A DNA stretch of 64,000 bases from an uncultured Chloroflexota bacterium. Lineage in GTDB: Bacteria > Chloroflexota > UBA4733. The notes beneath the pieces are model-generated. The model made no database searches. It had not been told where the DNA came from and was given only the letters and a program-made list of their open reading frames with translations. This document shows positions 38,708 through 47,806 of this stretch, piece after piece (the stretch's first letter is position 1; every line of letters begins with the position of its first letter). A program made the position numbers and the translations under genes. The DNA is taken from NCBI GenBank assembly GCA_937967325.1, contig CALBSQ010000025.1:62001-126000 (forward strand). Direction: 5' to 3'.

Positions 38708-38972
38708 TCAGCGCACGATGGGTGAGTCACCGTGGCTTCGCTGCAAATCCGGATGGACGGTCGTGTCCAGCAGGAAGGTGTGGATGCCGCCGTCCCAGGC
38801 CAGGTTGACGAAGCCGATGAGATGCTCCGCATCGTAGGCACAGGCGTAGGCAAGACCTACGGTGTAACACCGGCACGAAGTCACGATTCGCGTGGTGTGG
38901 CCAGGCGGCGCCAAACAGGGCGTTGAGCTCGTCGTTGGTCACCGGAGGGTTGAAGTGATAGGTGATTGGCAT
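38708..38972 (-). pseudogene. GNAT family acetyltransferase, frameshifted and truncated
   Basis: The start 'MPITYHFNPPVTNDELNALF' and the later 'AYACAYDAEHLIGFVNLAWDGG' followed by 'HTFLLDTTVHPDLQR' are typical of one GNAT subgroup, but they lie in different frames with a switch near 38880. The acetyl-CoA-binding loop that should follow 'HPDLQR' is degraded, and a stop comes a few codons later. The 342 bases from here to the GTPase start hold no recognisable gene. Confidence 0.7.
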
Positions 38973-39029
38973 GGTAAGGTTGCATCCTGGCGGGCGGATG
39001 AACGTACACGGTTTCGCCAACGGCTGGGG

Positions 39030-40065
39030 TTACGCCGGATTGGTCGTCGGTGCAGGAAGCGTGCGTCCCTCTTGTGCTGACTGCCGGGCGAGTAGTACAA
39101 GCTCCAGCGCTCGCCGCGCATCCCAAGCTGTGATAGCCGGCTGCTGCTGATGGCGGATACACTCCGCAAAGTGAGGCGCTTCAGCGCTGATGCCGTTGCC
39201 AACGAGCGGAGTCATTGTTACTGTCCCGGGCCGATCCATGAACGCCGGTTGTCCGGCGCGGTAGATGTGCAGCGTACCGTCAGTGAACAAGAGCATCTCC
39301 CCTCCGCTCAGTGTCACCGTTGCTTCCACAGCGGGTTGCAAGCTGGTGTGGCGACTGGCGTAGCTATAGGTGGTCTCGCCCATGGCGCCGCTGGTGAACT
39401 CATAGATGATCAAGCGTGTGGTCCGCCTGGCCACTCTGTTGGAACTCCGGCCGTATCTGCCTGGCGTGGCCGGTGATCGCGGCGACTTCGCCCATCCACC
39501 AGCGCATGAGATCCGTGTGGTGTACCGCGCCGGCCAGGAATACCCCGCCTTCTTCGGGGCTAGCCAGCCAGGGTCGCTCCTGAAGGTCGGGGAAATGCTC
39601 GTTGTGGTAGCGGGCGAACAACGGTGTTCCCAGCGCTCCTTCCGCGATCACCTGCCGAATCCGCTCCAGTGACGGCCGGAAGCGCAGCACATGGGCCACG
39701 AAGAGGACGCGGCCCGCACGATCGGCCGCAGCGATCATGGCATCCGCATCCTCGAGCGTCAGGCAGATCGGCTTCTCGACCATGACGTGCTTCCCCGCGG
39801 CGAGCGCCTGGAGCGCCAGCGGCGCATGCAGGGTGTGGGGAACGACGAGGATGAGCCCTTGTACTCGCGTATCGTCCAGCGCCCGTTGGTACTCGGTGGA
39901 GGCCGCACCGCCGTAGCGGTCGGCCAGCTGCTGGGCGCGTAGAAGGTTCCTGTCGACGAACAGCACGATCTCGCTCGCCGGATCGTTGTGGGCGTGCCAG
40001 GCGTGCTGACTGCCCATCACCCCGCAGCCCACCAGGGCAAAGCGCACTTTCTCGATCGCTGGCAT
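39030..40065 (-). pseudogene. Gfo/Idh/MocA family oxidoreductase with a frameshift
   Basis: The N-terminal Rossmann domain is clear: 'VRFALVGCGVMGSQHAWHA', 'GKHVMVEKPICLT' with the family EKP motif, and 'HHTDLMRWWMG'. After 'SGQADHT' the frame stops, and the correct continuation 'LIIYEFTSGAMGETTYSYAS' to the C-terminus lies in another frame. One extra base near 39408-39413 explains this. With it removed, the protein would be about 345 residues, the usual length for these NAD(P)-dependent sugar or inositol dehydrogenases. It is either a recent pseudogene or an assembly error. Confidence 0.75.
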
Positions 40066-40662
40066 TGGGGTCGCTCCGTTCCGGATTGATCGGTCCATGT
40101 CCACGACCACATGAGACACCGCAAGCATGGCGTCCAGATCGATGCTTGCCAAGCGCGCCGGGGAATCGTGCCACAAGGCGACTGAGCATGCTCGCGCGAT
40201 ACCGGCCAGGACGTTGCGGTCCCGGGCTGGACTCGGTCTCCCGAAGGTGGCAAGATTTGCCGGAGTGACGCCTAGCGACACCGGCCGTTGGGGCGGCGTG
40301 GTACCCCGCGTTCCTGGCTCGGAAGGTGCTGCGAGTTGGGCAGCGGGTAGGGCAGAAACCCCAGGAGGTTACTTATGCACTCGCGTACCACCTGTGAGAG
40401 TGATCCCTGCACTGCCGGCAGCGAAGGAACCGAGCTGTTAGGAATGGTGGTTGAAGCTAGGTCAACTCGCCTATGACATCCTGACGCCGTGCCCGGTATA
40501 TTCGACGTAGATGGCGAACAGGCGTGATGCTATTGGATGGGTGACCGGCGTAAAGAGGAGATGGCCAGCGTAAGCACTGAATCGGAGCGCTATACCTATC
40601 GCCCGGTGGAGCGAACTCAGCGCGTTGGCACTAGCGAGAAGGCCGATAAGTCCGGCTGCTGG

Positions 40663-40691
40663 TTGACACGCTCGTTTCCCAAGCGTACTAT
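40663..40691 (+). promoter_or_regulatory. Sigma-70-type promoter for the SBP gene
   Basis: TTGACA (40663-40668), exactly 17 bases, then TACTAT (40686-40691), 132 bases before the SBP start. It is the best promoter match in the window. The remainder of the ~760-base gap from 40066 shows no gene I can support. Confidence 0.6.
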
Positions 40692-40823
40692 CACGCGCAA
40701 CTCTCCAACAGTCGATGCATAGAGATGCGCGAATTGGTCGGCATGACCGTGGATCTGTGCGTCGACGTGCGGGTGATGAGGGCCGCTACGTGGAATGGCG
40801 GCCTGCGCAAGAAAGGGTGTGCA

Positions 40824-42386
40824 ATGAAAGCAGCGCTGACTCGTCGATCACTCCTCCGTGGTCTAGCAGGAGGGGCAGCCTTGCTCGGGACCGGGGTGCT
40901 CGCCGCCTGTGGGGCGGGCGCCGCCGCCACCGGCAGCGCCTCGTCCGCGGGCGCGGCAACGGCCTCAGCGGCAGCGGCGACGAGTGCTGCGCCAGCGGCG
41001 TCGGCCGGCAGTGCCGCCGCCGCGTCTGTCGCGGCGTCCACAGCGGCGGCTGCCACGACCTCGGCGCAGTCCAGCGCTTCGGCGCCGGCTTCGTCCGCTG
41101 CCGCGGCGAACGGACCGAAGCCGACCCCGACGCCGGCCTCAGGTCAATCACGCCCATCCGCGTCGACTACCGTGACCCTGTGGTACGGCTGGGGCGGTCA
41201 GACCGCCATCCACACCTGGGAAACCCTAGAGCCCAAGATGGCCGAGACGCTAACCAACTTCAACGTGCAGTGGGTTGTCGCCAATAACAACGCCAAGCTG
41301 CTGGCAGCGATTGCCGGCGGCAGTCCGCCCACCGTCGCTGTAGGTAACGCGCCGTATCTGGAGATCTGGTCGAAGAGCGCCGCCACGCAGCTCGACGATT
41401 ACATCGCCAAGAGCAAGGTCGTCGTCAGGAGCGACATCCCCGACGCCTACTGGAAAGGAGCCGGCTACAAGGGCAAGATCTTCGGTGTGCCGGCCGTCGA
41501 GGGCTTCGTCTTCGAGTCGCTCTGCTTCAACATCAACAACGTCCAGAAGGCCGGGATCGACCCGAAAACGGTGTCTTGGGACTGGGATACGCTCACCCAG
41601 TTGCAGCAGCAGCTCACCACCAAGCAGGGTACGAACATCGCCGTGCTGGGCATTCATCCGCTTGATGCGATGGGCAGCTCCTTGGGCACGTGGGCCTTCG
41701 CCTGGGACGTGCAGTATCTCGACGACTCCACCAATACCTACAACCTGGCCAACGATCAACTGGCGGAAGCGCTGGCCACCATCAAGAAGCTGTACGACAT
41801 CGCCGGTGGGCCCAGTGCCGTCAGCGCCTTCCAGAAGTCCTATGGCACCTGGACCCAAGACTCCAAGGCGATGCTGCCTTCCGGCGTCGAGGATATGAAC
41901 ATCAACGGCTACTGGGCCGCCGGCGAGTTGGCCCATAGCTCGCCCAGCAACCAGTTCTACTTCACATGGGCGCCCGTGCCGTCCGCTCGCAAGGGATTCA
42001 AGCTGCAGGCCGCCGGCACGCACTATGCCTTCATCCCCAACGGCGCCAAACACGCCAACGAGGGCTTCCAGCTCATCGAGTTCCTGGTCGGCGACGTCGG
42101 GGCGCCGGTCATCTTCGAAAGCACCGGCTGGCTCAACTCCCGCCGCTCGCTGCTGGACAAGATCGATGCCAACAAGTATCCGGGTCTCTCCTTCTTTGTG
42201 AATTCCGCCAAGCAGAACGACAAGCTCTACGGCAGCCCCAATGACCTGATCGGCAGCTTCACCAGCGACCAGTGGAGCAAGGCCATCCAGGCGGTGGTGG
42301 CCAACGAGAAGACGCCGAAGGATGCGCTGCAGCAGGTGCAGCAACTGGTCACGCAAGAGTTCAAGATGCGCTACCCGAACGGCTAG
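40824..42386 (+). CDS. Extracellular solute-binding lipoprotein, carbohydrate ABC transporter (orphan)
   Basis: This 520-residue protein starts at ATG 40824 after GAAAGGGTG. It has a leader 'LTRRSLLRGLAGGAALLG', lipobox 'VLAAC' near residue 29 and an Ala/Ser/Thr linker of about 80 residues. The mature domain contains 'TVTLWYGWGGQTAIHTWE', 'GSPPTVAVGNAPYLEIW', 'GKIFGVPAVEGFVFESLCFN' and 'SPSNQFYFTWAPVPSARKGF'. It would capture a carbohydrate at the cell surface. No permeases adjoin; a second SBP tail without its front follows 150 bases later, which suggests this was once a larger transport locus. Confidence 0.88.
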   Translation: MKAALTRRSLLRGLAGGAALLGTGVLAACGAGAAATGSASSAGAATASAAAATSAAPAASAGSAAAASVAASTAAAATTSAQSSASAPASSAAAANGPKPTPTPASGQSRPSASTTVTLWYGWGGQTAIHTWETLEPKMAETLTNFNVQWVVANNNAKLLAAIAGGSPPTVAVGNAPYLEIWSKSAATQLDDYIAKSKVVVRSDIPDAYWKGAGYKGKIFGVPAVEGFVFESLCFNINNVQKAGIDPKTVSWDWDTLTQLQQQLTTKQGTNIAVLGIHPLDAMGSSLGTWAFAWDVQYLDDSTNTYNLANDQLAEALATIKKLYDIAGGPSAVSAFQKSYGTWTQDSKAMLPSGVEDMNINGYWAAGELAHSSPSNQFYFTWAPVPSARKGFKLQAAGTHYAFIPNGAKHANEGFQLIEFLVGDVGAPVIFESTGWLNSRRSLLDKIDANKYPGLSFFVNSAKQNDKLYGSPNDLIGSFTSDQWSKAIQAVVANEKTPKDALQQVQQLVTQEFKMRYPNG

Positions 42387-42538
42387 ACCGCTTCCACATC
42401 TCGTCACCGCCGTCGCTGGTGGCGACCGTTTCTTGACCAGCGTCCAGCACGGCGCTACACTGCCCACCGCGACGCGCATACAGCACGTGCCCTGCGACTG
42501 TAGTCTCACGGCTCTTCCTTGGCCCGGGGGGAGCTTGA

Positions 42539-42763
42539 CTGGCAGCGGCCTGGGAGAAGAATTATGGTAACAAGCAGGCGCGCCTGGGGAGCTTGATGGC
42601 CACCACGGCGCGGCCCGACCCGCGGTCGTTCTGGCCGGATGCCGACCAGGTGGGCAAGATCGTCGGGTCTCATCTCGACGGCACCTTTTCGAAGAACGCC
42701 TACAGCCCGTCGGAGGCGATGAAGCGCATCGTAGCCGACGTGACGGCCTACTATCACAAGTGA
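42539..42763 (+). pseudogene. C-terminal remnant of a second solute-binding protein
   Basis: About 75 codons read like the end of a carbohydrate SBP: 'NKQARLGSLMATTARPDPRS', then 'WPDADQVGKIVGSHLDGTF' and 'SPSEAMKRIVADVTAYY', the terminal helix region. A stop codon immediately precedes this stretch and nothing upstream continues it. It is a decayed tail, though re-initiation at ATG 42596 could make a 55-residue peptide. Confidence 0.55.
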
Positions 42764-42832
42764 GAACCCCATCTCGCTATACTGCGATCAGCCTGCGTGT
42801 TAGCGTGCCGCGAGCAAGGGAAGGAGCGCGCG

Positions 42833-43573
42833 ATGGCGACTGTTCTCCAGATGCCGGCGCTGTCCGAGCTCAGCGAGCGCGAGCGTTTTCTGCTCACGAC
42901 CCCCGACGACAGCGAGGAGGCGCCCTGGATGGTCATGGCCAGCCTGCAGGTGCGCGACATCGACCTCCTCAAGGCAATTTTGGGCTTGCATGCGCGGCGC
43001 CGACGCCTGCGCTGGTTCTTGGAGTCCTATCACAAGGTCGTCGGGCGGCGCCCAATTAGCGGCGAGCCGCTGGAGGCAGCGCCGGACCTCTTGGTTGCCC
43101 ACGCCGACGATCGCCTGCGCACCTCGTGGCGCATCGTCACCGAAGGCAAGGCGCCAGAGTTTGCATTGGAGGTGGTGAGCACGTCCAGTCAGGGGCGAGA
43201 TACCTCGGAGAAGCCGACGATTTACGAGGAGCTGGGGGTGCTTGAGTACGCTATCTTTGCCCCGGAGCGGAAGGACGGTGGGTCCGCGCTCTCTGGCTAC
43301 CGTCGGGATGAGCGTGGGAATTGGGTGGACTGGCCGGCGGATGAGCGGGGGGTGCTGTGGAGTCGCGAGCTGGCCGGGCTGGGGTTGTACGTCGAGGATC
43401 AGCTCTGGTTGCGGGCCGTTGACACTCAGGGACAGCGCCTCCCCACGCCTGAGGAGGCGTGGGCGCAGGAGTCGCGGTTGCGGGAAGCGGAGGCGGCCAG
43501 GCGAACGAGCCTGGAGGCCGAGGTGGCCCGGCTCCAGGAAGAGCTGCGGCGGCTTCGCGAGGGACAGGCGTAA
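42833..43573 (+). CDS. Uma2-like (DUF820-related) protein with C-terminal coiled coil
   Basis: The 246-residue protein has the restriction-endonuclease-like core of Uma2 proteins: 'PDLLVAHADDRL', 'FALEVVSTSSQGRDTSEKPTIYEELGVLEYAIF', where the E-V-x-S-x-S and K fit the PD-(D/E)xK site, and 'GLGLYVEDQLWLRAVDTQGQRLPTPEEA'. The last ~40 residues are a charged coiled coil. The family is very abundant in Chloroflexota and Cyanobacteria and its role is unclear. ATG 42833 has AAGGGAAGGAG upstream. It stands alone. Confidence 0.8.
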   Translation: MATVLQMPALSELSERERFLLTTPDDSEEAPWMVMASLQVRDIDLLKAILGLHARRRRLRWFLESYHKVVGRRPISGEPLEAAPDLLVAHADDRLRTSWRIVTEGKAPEFALEVVSTSSQGRDTSEKPTIYEELGVLEYAIFAPERKDGGSALSGYRRDERGNWVDWPADERGVLWSRELAGLGLYVEDQLWLRAVDTQGQRLPTPEEAWAQESRLREAEAARRTSLEAEVARLQEELRRLREGQA

Positions 43574-43634
43574 CCCCGCAGTCTTCGCGGCATGCCCGAT
43601 GACGTGTACTAACGGCGCTCCCAGGGTGACGGCT

Positions 43635-44189
43635 TCATTCCGGCGTGTCGTACGGCGCCATGAGGTCGACGCCGTGGCGCTCGTGGAGGAGGCGCACGTC
43701 GTGCCAGTCCTTCTCGTCTGGCGGGTAGCCGAGGTGATGGGCCATTTGCACGCTCGCACTCAGGCAAGGGACCGGCTGTCCGGCCACTTCCCCGCTCGTG
43801 AAGCCTTTGGCCGGATACGGGCAGTCGCCACCGCCCGGCGCCGCGCCGCGTTGCCAGCCGGTGCCGTCGGCGTCGAAGGTGACCGGATGCACGTCCACCT
43901 GGCGGCCGGCGCCGGCACGCAGCACCAGTCGGGTCGGACGGTCGTCGAGCTCGATGACGAAACCGATCTCGACGAGGCACTTGATGGCGCGGTCCGTTTG
44001 GTCGAGCGCCAGAACAACATCGAGATCGTCGTGCGGGCGAGTCTGTTCGCCGACGAGGGCGTCGATACCCCAGCCGCCGTCCAGCCAGACGGTGACTCCG
44101 TCCGCACCCCATCGCTCCAAGATCTTCAGGACGTCGCCCGAGCGCATCATCGGTGTTATTTGCCCCCTCTCGTTCGGGAGTAATCCCAT
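43635..44189 (-). CDS. Aminoglycoside/lincosamide nucleotidyltransferase-like protein
   Basis: The 184-residue protein has the nucleotidyltransferase signature 'WLDGGWGIDALVGEQTRPHD' with the metal-binding D-x-D in 'DLDVV', like the ANT(2'')/Lnu group that adenylylates antibiotics. A 'GRQVDVHPVTFDADG' segment supplies the third acidic residue. Similar chromosomal proteins often have no proven resistance role. ATG 44189 is used; the tandem ATG pair at 44150 precedes the conserved part and is a plausible alternative. It converges with the upstream Uma2 gene. Confidence 0.7.
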   Translation of the reverse strand: MGLLPNERGQITPMMRSGDVLKILERWGADGVTVWLDGGWGIDALVGEQTRPHDDLDVVLALDQTDRAIKCLVEIGFVIELDDRPTRLVLRAGAGRQVDVHPVTFDADGTGWQRGAAPGGGDCPYPAKGFTSGEVAGQPVPCLSASVQMAHHLGYPPDEKDWHDVRLLHERHGVDLMAPYDTPE

Positions 44190-44317
44190 GAGGAATGACT
44201 CTACCTGATACGCGACGGTCAGGGGTAGCCAGGTCGCTGCGTGCGTACGGAGCTATGGTAGAGTCGTGCATGAACGCGAGCGCGGCGTCTCGCATCGTCG
44301 CGGAGGGCCAGGGAACT

Positions 44318-44920
44318 ATGAGCATCACCGCGCGATCGCCAGCGCCATGGGCAGAGGTCGTGCCCGATAGACCACCGATGACCTTGGATGAATTTCTCGA
44401 CTATCCTGAAGGCGACGAGGCGTATCGCTACGAGTTGGTGGACGGGGTCCTTGTCCGAATGGTAGGAGCCAGACCCAGAGCGGCGCGCATCGCCCGCCGC
44501 CTGTTGCGACGCCTTGACGCCGTCGTGCAGGCGCGCGGTCTCGGCACTGTCACGCTGCCCGACGAGGTGTATGCCTTCGAGAACAGTGGGCAGAAGGATA
44601 CGGGCCTCCTGCCCGACATCGGTTTCTATCGCACCGCCCGCGAGCCTCTGGTCGATCCGGATAAGGCGTATCCATTTGCCCCTGATCTGGCCATCGAAGT
44701 TGCGTCGCCGTCACAGTACCGCCCGGCCATGGCGGCCAAGGCCCGGCGATACCTCGCCGGAGGGACGGCCCTGGTCTGGATCGTCTGGCCCACCCGGCGG
44801 CAGGTCGACATCTGGCGCCCCGGTGACTCCGAGCCAGCCACGCTCGGCGCCGGCGACCAGCTCGACGGGGAGAGCGTGGTCCCGAGCTTTACCTACTCCG
44901 TAGCCGATCTCTTCCTCTAG
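44318..44920 (+). CDS. Uma2 family endonuclease-like protein
   Basis: This 200-residue protein is a standard Uma2/DUF820 member: 'MTLDEFLDYPEGDEAYRYELVDG' region at the N-terminus, 'LLPDIGFYR', 'LAIEVASPSQYRPAMAAKARRYLAGG' with the E-V-x-S-P and K of the PD-(D/E)xK-type site, and 'VWIVWPTRRQVDIWRPG'. It is full length for the family. ATG 44318 follows AGGGCCAGGGA. No partner gene is obvious. Confidence 0.85.
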   Translation: MSITARSPAPWAEVVPDRPPMTLDEFLDYPEGDEAYRYELVDGVLVRMVGARPRAARIARRLLRRLDAVVQARGLGTVTLPDEVYAFENSGQKDTGLLPDIGFYRTAREPLVDPDKAYPFAPDLAIEVASPSQYRPAMAAKARRYLAGGTALVWIVWPTRRQVDIWRPGDSEPATLGAGDQLDGESVVPSFTYSVADLFL

Positions 44921-44932
44921 CCCGCGCTTCGT

Positions 44933-45067
44933 CTAACACTGCGCAGGCCGGTGCGCCTCGAATATCCAGAGGTACTTCTCGATCCCCGCGAGAACCTCGT
45001 TTACCAGGTCCTGGGAGACCGGATCCAGTTCACCGAGCTGGCCGAGGCGGCTCCGCGACCCGATCAC
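44933..45067 (-). pseudogene. Dps/ferritin-like C-terminal remnant
   Basis: Reading on the minus strand from a GTG at 45067, the last ~40 codons give 'GELDPVSQDLVNEVLAGIEK' and then 'YLWIFEAHRP' before a TAG. This resembles the C-terminal helix of Dps (DPVTQDLL...LEKxxWMF.A). The ferroxidase part is missing; the GreA-like gene ends 11 bases upstream. Confidence 0.5.
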
Positions 45068-45077
45068 CGGGCAGACG

Positions 45078-45569
45078 CTATGTCGCCAGCACACGGTAGG
45101 GCTCGACGCTCAGGATGGTGAGCACCCGCTCCCCCGCGGGTGTGCGGATGGTGATGCGATCACCCCGCGCACGGCCGAGCAGCGCCCGACCAACGGGGGA
45201 GTCCAGGGCCGCCTCCGCCGCGGCCGGGTCGAGCTCGGCGCCGTCGACGAGCCGGTACTGCTCCTCTCCCCGTGCCTCGTCCCGCACCCGCACGGTGGCG
45301 CCCTGGCGGACGACGCCGTCGTCCGGCTGCGAAGGCAGCGGCTGTGCCCGATCCAGCACCAGGCGCGCCGCCGAAATCAGGCCCCGCAGCCGGATGCGAT
45401 CGTCACCCGCCTCGAGGTCGGTCGCCTGGTCGACCGTGTCCTCCGCCTCCGCGCCGCCGGCGTCAGCGTCCCGTTGCTGGAGCTCGGTCTCGTAGGCCGC
45501 GAGCCGGCCCTCCAGGCGAGTTCGCCCTTCGCCGCTGAGATAGATCGGCCCCTGGTCTGCTTGCACCAT
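45078..45569 (-). CDS. GreA/GreB-family transcription elongation factor-like protein
   Basis: The 163-residue protein has the Gre layout: an N-terminal antiparallel coiled coil ('YLSGEGRTRLEGRLAAYETELQ' region) and a C-terminal FKBP-like domain with 'ATVRVRDEARGEEQYRLVDG', 'SPVGRALLGRARGDRITI'. Gre factors rescue backtracked RNA polymerase. The acidic residues at the coiled-coil tip are not clear, so it may be a Gre-like paralogue and not the housekeeping GreA. It starts at ATG 45569 and stands between a Dps-like remnant and an MhqO-like gene. Confidence 0.75.
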   Translation of the reverse strand: MVQADQGPIYLSGEGRTRLEGRLAAYETELQQRDADAGGAEAEDTVDQATDLEAGDDRIRLRGLISAARLVLDRAQPLPSQPDDGVVRQGATVRVRDEARGEEQYRLVDGAELDPAAAEAALDSPVGRALLGRARGDRITIRTPAGERVLTILSVEPYRVLAT

Positions 45570-45778
45570 GCTCCGGCTCCTTCGTCGGGTGATCTGGCGC
45601 CCGGCGCCAGGAGGAACTCCCTTCCAGAATAGCTACTGGGGGAGCTTGTCGGCAAGGACGTCGACCTGCTCGATGGTGGGCGCTTTCGTGCACAGTTTCG
45701 CCTCTACTCGAACGAGCAGCGCTACCGTGACCAAGGACTACCACTTTCTGTCTCCTTCGGGGACGGCGAGTTTGGCGC

Positions 45779-46759
45779 CTAGCCGGCCTTGACCGGGACG
45801 ATCGGCTTGAGACCGGCCTCGATCTCCTGGCGGCGGGGCTCGAGGAAGGGGGGCAGCGCGAGCCGCTCGCCCAGGTGCTCCGGGTCCTCGTCGGTGGCAA
45901 AGCCGGGGCCGTCGGTGGCGATCTCGAACAGGACGCCGCCCGGCTCGTGGAAGTAGATGGAGCGGAAGTAGAAGCGGTCGATTACGGGCGTGACGTTCAG
46001 GCCGACGCGCGCCAGACGCTCGCGCCAGGCGGCGTGCTCCTCCTCGTTCGGGGTGCGGAAGGCGACGTGGTGGACGCCACCGGCGCCGATCATGCGGCGG
46101 GGCGGTAAATCCGGACGCTCGATCAGCCGCACCTCGGCCCCGGGGCCGCCGGGGCCGACCTCGAAGGCAGCGGAGTGGTGCTCACTGTCCGTGTACTCCC
46201 CGACCTTGCGGAAGCCAAGCACGTCGGTGAGCACTGTTGCCGTGGGCTGGAGGCTCTTCAGGGAGAGGGTGACGCCTTCCAGGCCGCGGATGCCCCAGCC
46301 GGCTGGGACGGGGCTCCTCGCCCAGGGCTTGCCCGGGGCAACTCCTGATCCCTCGCCCTCGACCCTGTCGTCGATGAGCTCGAGTTGCTGGCCCTCGGGG
46401 TCGGCGAAGGTCAACACCGTCCGTCCGCCGCGCTCGACGATCGGCCCGTGCGTCACGCCCAGTTCGTCGAAACGCCGCGCCCACTGCTCGAGCGCGTCCC
46501 GCCCGGGGACGCGGAAGGCCGTGGCGGAGATCATGCCGGCGCCGGGCCGGTGCTGGCCGGCGAAGGCCCAGTCGAAGAAGGTCATCTCGGTGCCGGCGTG
46601 CCCGATCTCGTCGCCGTAGAAAAGGTGGTAGGCCGAGACGTCGTCCTGATTGACCGTCTTCTTGACCAGCCGCATGCCGAGCACGTCGGTGAAGAAGGCG
46701 ACGTTGCCGGAGGCGTTGCTGGTCACCGCGGTCACGTGGTGCAAACCGCCCAGGTTCAT
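45779..46759 (-). CDS. Ring-cleaving dioxygenase, VOC family (MhqO-like)
   Basis: The 326-residue protein has two vicinal-oxygen-chelate halves. Metal ligands are seen at 'GLHHVTAVTS' (N-terminal His), 'GGVHHVAFRTPN' (His) and 'LFEIATDGPGF' (Glu). The family (MhqO/MhqA/MhqE) opens hydroquinone-type rings and protects Bacillus from quinones. The gene lies on the same strand as an MhqD-like esterase 213 bases upstream, with a repeat cluster between them, so joint expression is likely but not certain. Confidence 0.85.
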   Translation of the reverse strand: MNLGGLHHVTAVTSNASGNVAFFTDVLGMRLVKKTVNQDDVSAYHLFYGDEIGHAGTEMTFFDWAFAGQHRPGAGMISATAFRVPGRDALEQWARRFDELGVTHGPIVERGGRTVLTFADPEGQQLELIDDRVEGEGSGVAPGKPWARSPVPAGWGIRGLEGVTLSLKSLQPTATVLTDVLGFRKVGEYTDSEHHSAAFEVGPGGPGAEVRLIERPDLPPRRMIGAGGVHHVAFRTPNEEEHAAWRERLARVGLNVTPVIDRFYFRSIYFHEPGGVLFEIATDGPGFATDEDPEHLGERLALPPFLEPRRQEIEAGLKPIVPVKAG

Positions 46760-46814
46760 TGGATGTTCCTTTCTCTTGTCGAAGAAGTCTTGCCGGATGG
46801 CGCCGGCAAGAACA

Positions 46815-46918
46815 CCTGGGGCTCAAGCCCCAGGCTAAGATCACAAAGCCGGCTGAAGCCGGCTAGGAAACGGAGCCGCGCCCGCACGGAAAGCGCAGCC
46901 GGCTTTGTAATCTTAGCC
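46815..46918. repeat. Two REP-like units in inverted orientation
   Basis: CCTGGGGCT-ca-AGCCCCAGG (46815-46834) and AGCCGGCT-ga-AGCCGGCT (46847-46864) are perfect hairpins joined by the core GGCTAAGATCACAAAG. A second, inverted copy of the core runs AGCCGGCTTTGTAAT... at 46897-46918, with one mismatch over 22 bases. The unit matches the repeat at 20.48 kb in plan and core. It occupies the gap between the dioxygenase and esterase genes. Confidence 0.65.
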
Positions 46919-46972
46919 TACTCCTTTAGTTGCCGGCGACGCCGCGAGGGTACGTACGATTGCCGCACTACA

Positions 46973-47629
46973 TCAGCCTCTCGCTGGACCGAGCCCGGGC
47001 TCGATGACACCGGATAGCCAGACCTTGGCCTCCTCGATCTCCTCGTAGGTCAATCCGTGGCCGGTGTCCTTCCAGCGCAGGTCGACGTCCGCTCCGGCGC
47101 CGCGCAGCAGCTCGGCCAGGCGCTCCGTGCCGCTGGGGGGGATCATCCGGTCCGCCCGCCCGGCGGCCAGGAAGACTGACGTGCCGGCGAGGTCGACCGG
47201 CGCGTCCGGCTCGAACGGGACCATGGCGCGAAGGAGCACCGCTGCGCGCAGCAGGTCCGGGTGGAGCAAGAGCAGGCTAGCCGCGATGTTGGCGCCGTTG
47301 GAGTAGCCTACGGCGACCACCGTGCCGATATCGAAACCGTACGCATCGGCGGCGCGCTGCACGAACCCGGCCAGCTCGTGCGTTCGGGCCTTGAGGTCGT
47401 CGACGTCGAACACGCCTTCAGCGAAGCGGCGAAAGAAGCGCGCCATCCCCTGTTCGAGCACCTTCCCACGGGGGCTGAGCAGCGCGGCGCCCGGCGCGAG
47501 CGTCCGACCAAGCTCCAGAAGATCCGTCTCGTCTCCTCCGGTGCCGTGCAGGAGCAGCAAGGTCGGACGATGTTGGCCGTCTGGCGCCGGGACATAGCGA
47601 TGGACGAATCCCAAATCTTCCGTCTTCAT
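46973..47629 (-). CDS. Alpha/beta-hydrolase, MhqD-like carboxylesterase/phospholipase
   Basis: This 218-residue serine hydrolase carries 'LLLHGTGGDETDLLELG' (oxyanion hole region), the nucleophile elbow 'GYSNGANIAASLL' with Ser, an acid in 'AAGRADRMIPP' and the catalytic His in 'DTGHGLTYEEI'. Its relatives include MhqD, encoded near hydroquinone-cleaving dioxygenases, and such a dioxygenase gene lies just downstream on the same strand. The two probably detoxify quinone-like compounds. The start is ATG 47629. Confidence 0.85.
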   Translation of the reverse strand: MKTEDLGFVHRYVPAPDGQHRPTLLLLHGTGGDETDLLELGRTLAPGAALLSPRGKVLEQGMARFFRRFAEGVFDVDDLKARTHELAGFVQRAADAYGFDIGTVVAVGYSNGANIAASLLLLHPDLLRAAVLLRAMVPFEPDAPVDLAGTSVFLAAGRADRMIPPSGTERLAELLRGAGADVDLRWKDTGHGLTYEEIEEAKVWLSGVIEPGLGPARG

Positions 47630-47806
47630 CCCTTTCTTCGATCACCCCTCCCTCGTGTTTGCGAGGTATGTGTATGATGAGATGCTGTAGAGGGACCACC
47701 CGCCGCCGCGGTGGCGCTGACGCCGCCAGCCGCTCCCTCAAGTATCGCCTCGTCTGAGCGGGAGCGCAACGTTGTTGGCGCCATTGCGCTTGCTCCGCTC
47801 CGTGCC

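Noticed and set aside
40537..40722. Plus-strand 61-codon frame upstream of the orphan SBP
   Set aside because: It contains the promoter elements of the SBP gene and shows no similarity; treated as non-coding.
45641..45782. Open frame of about 46 codons between the GreA-like and MhqO-like genes
   Set aside because: It lacks a start codon after an upstream stop and I recognise no family; it might be a gene remnant but I cannot support it.
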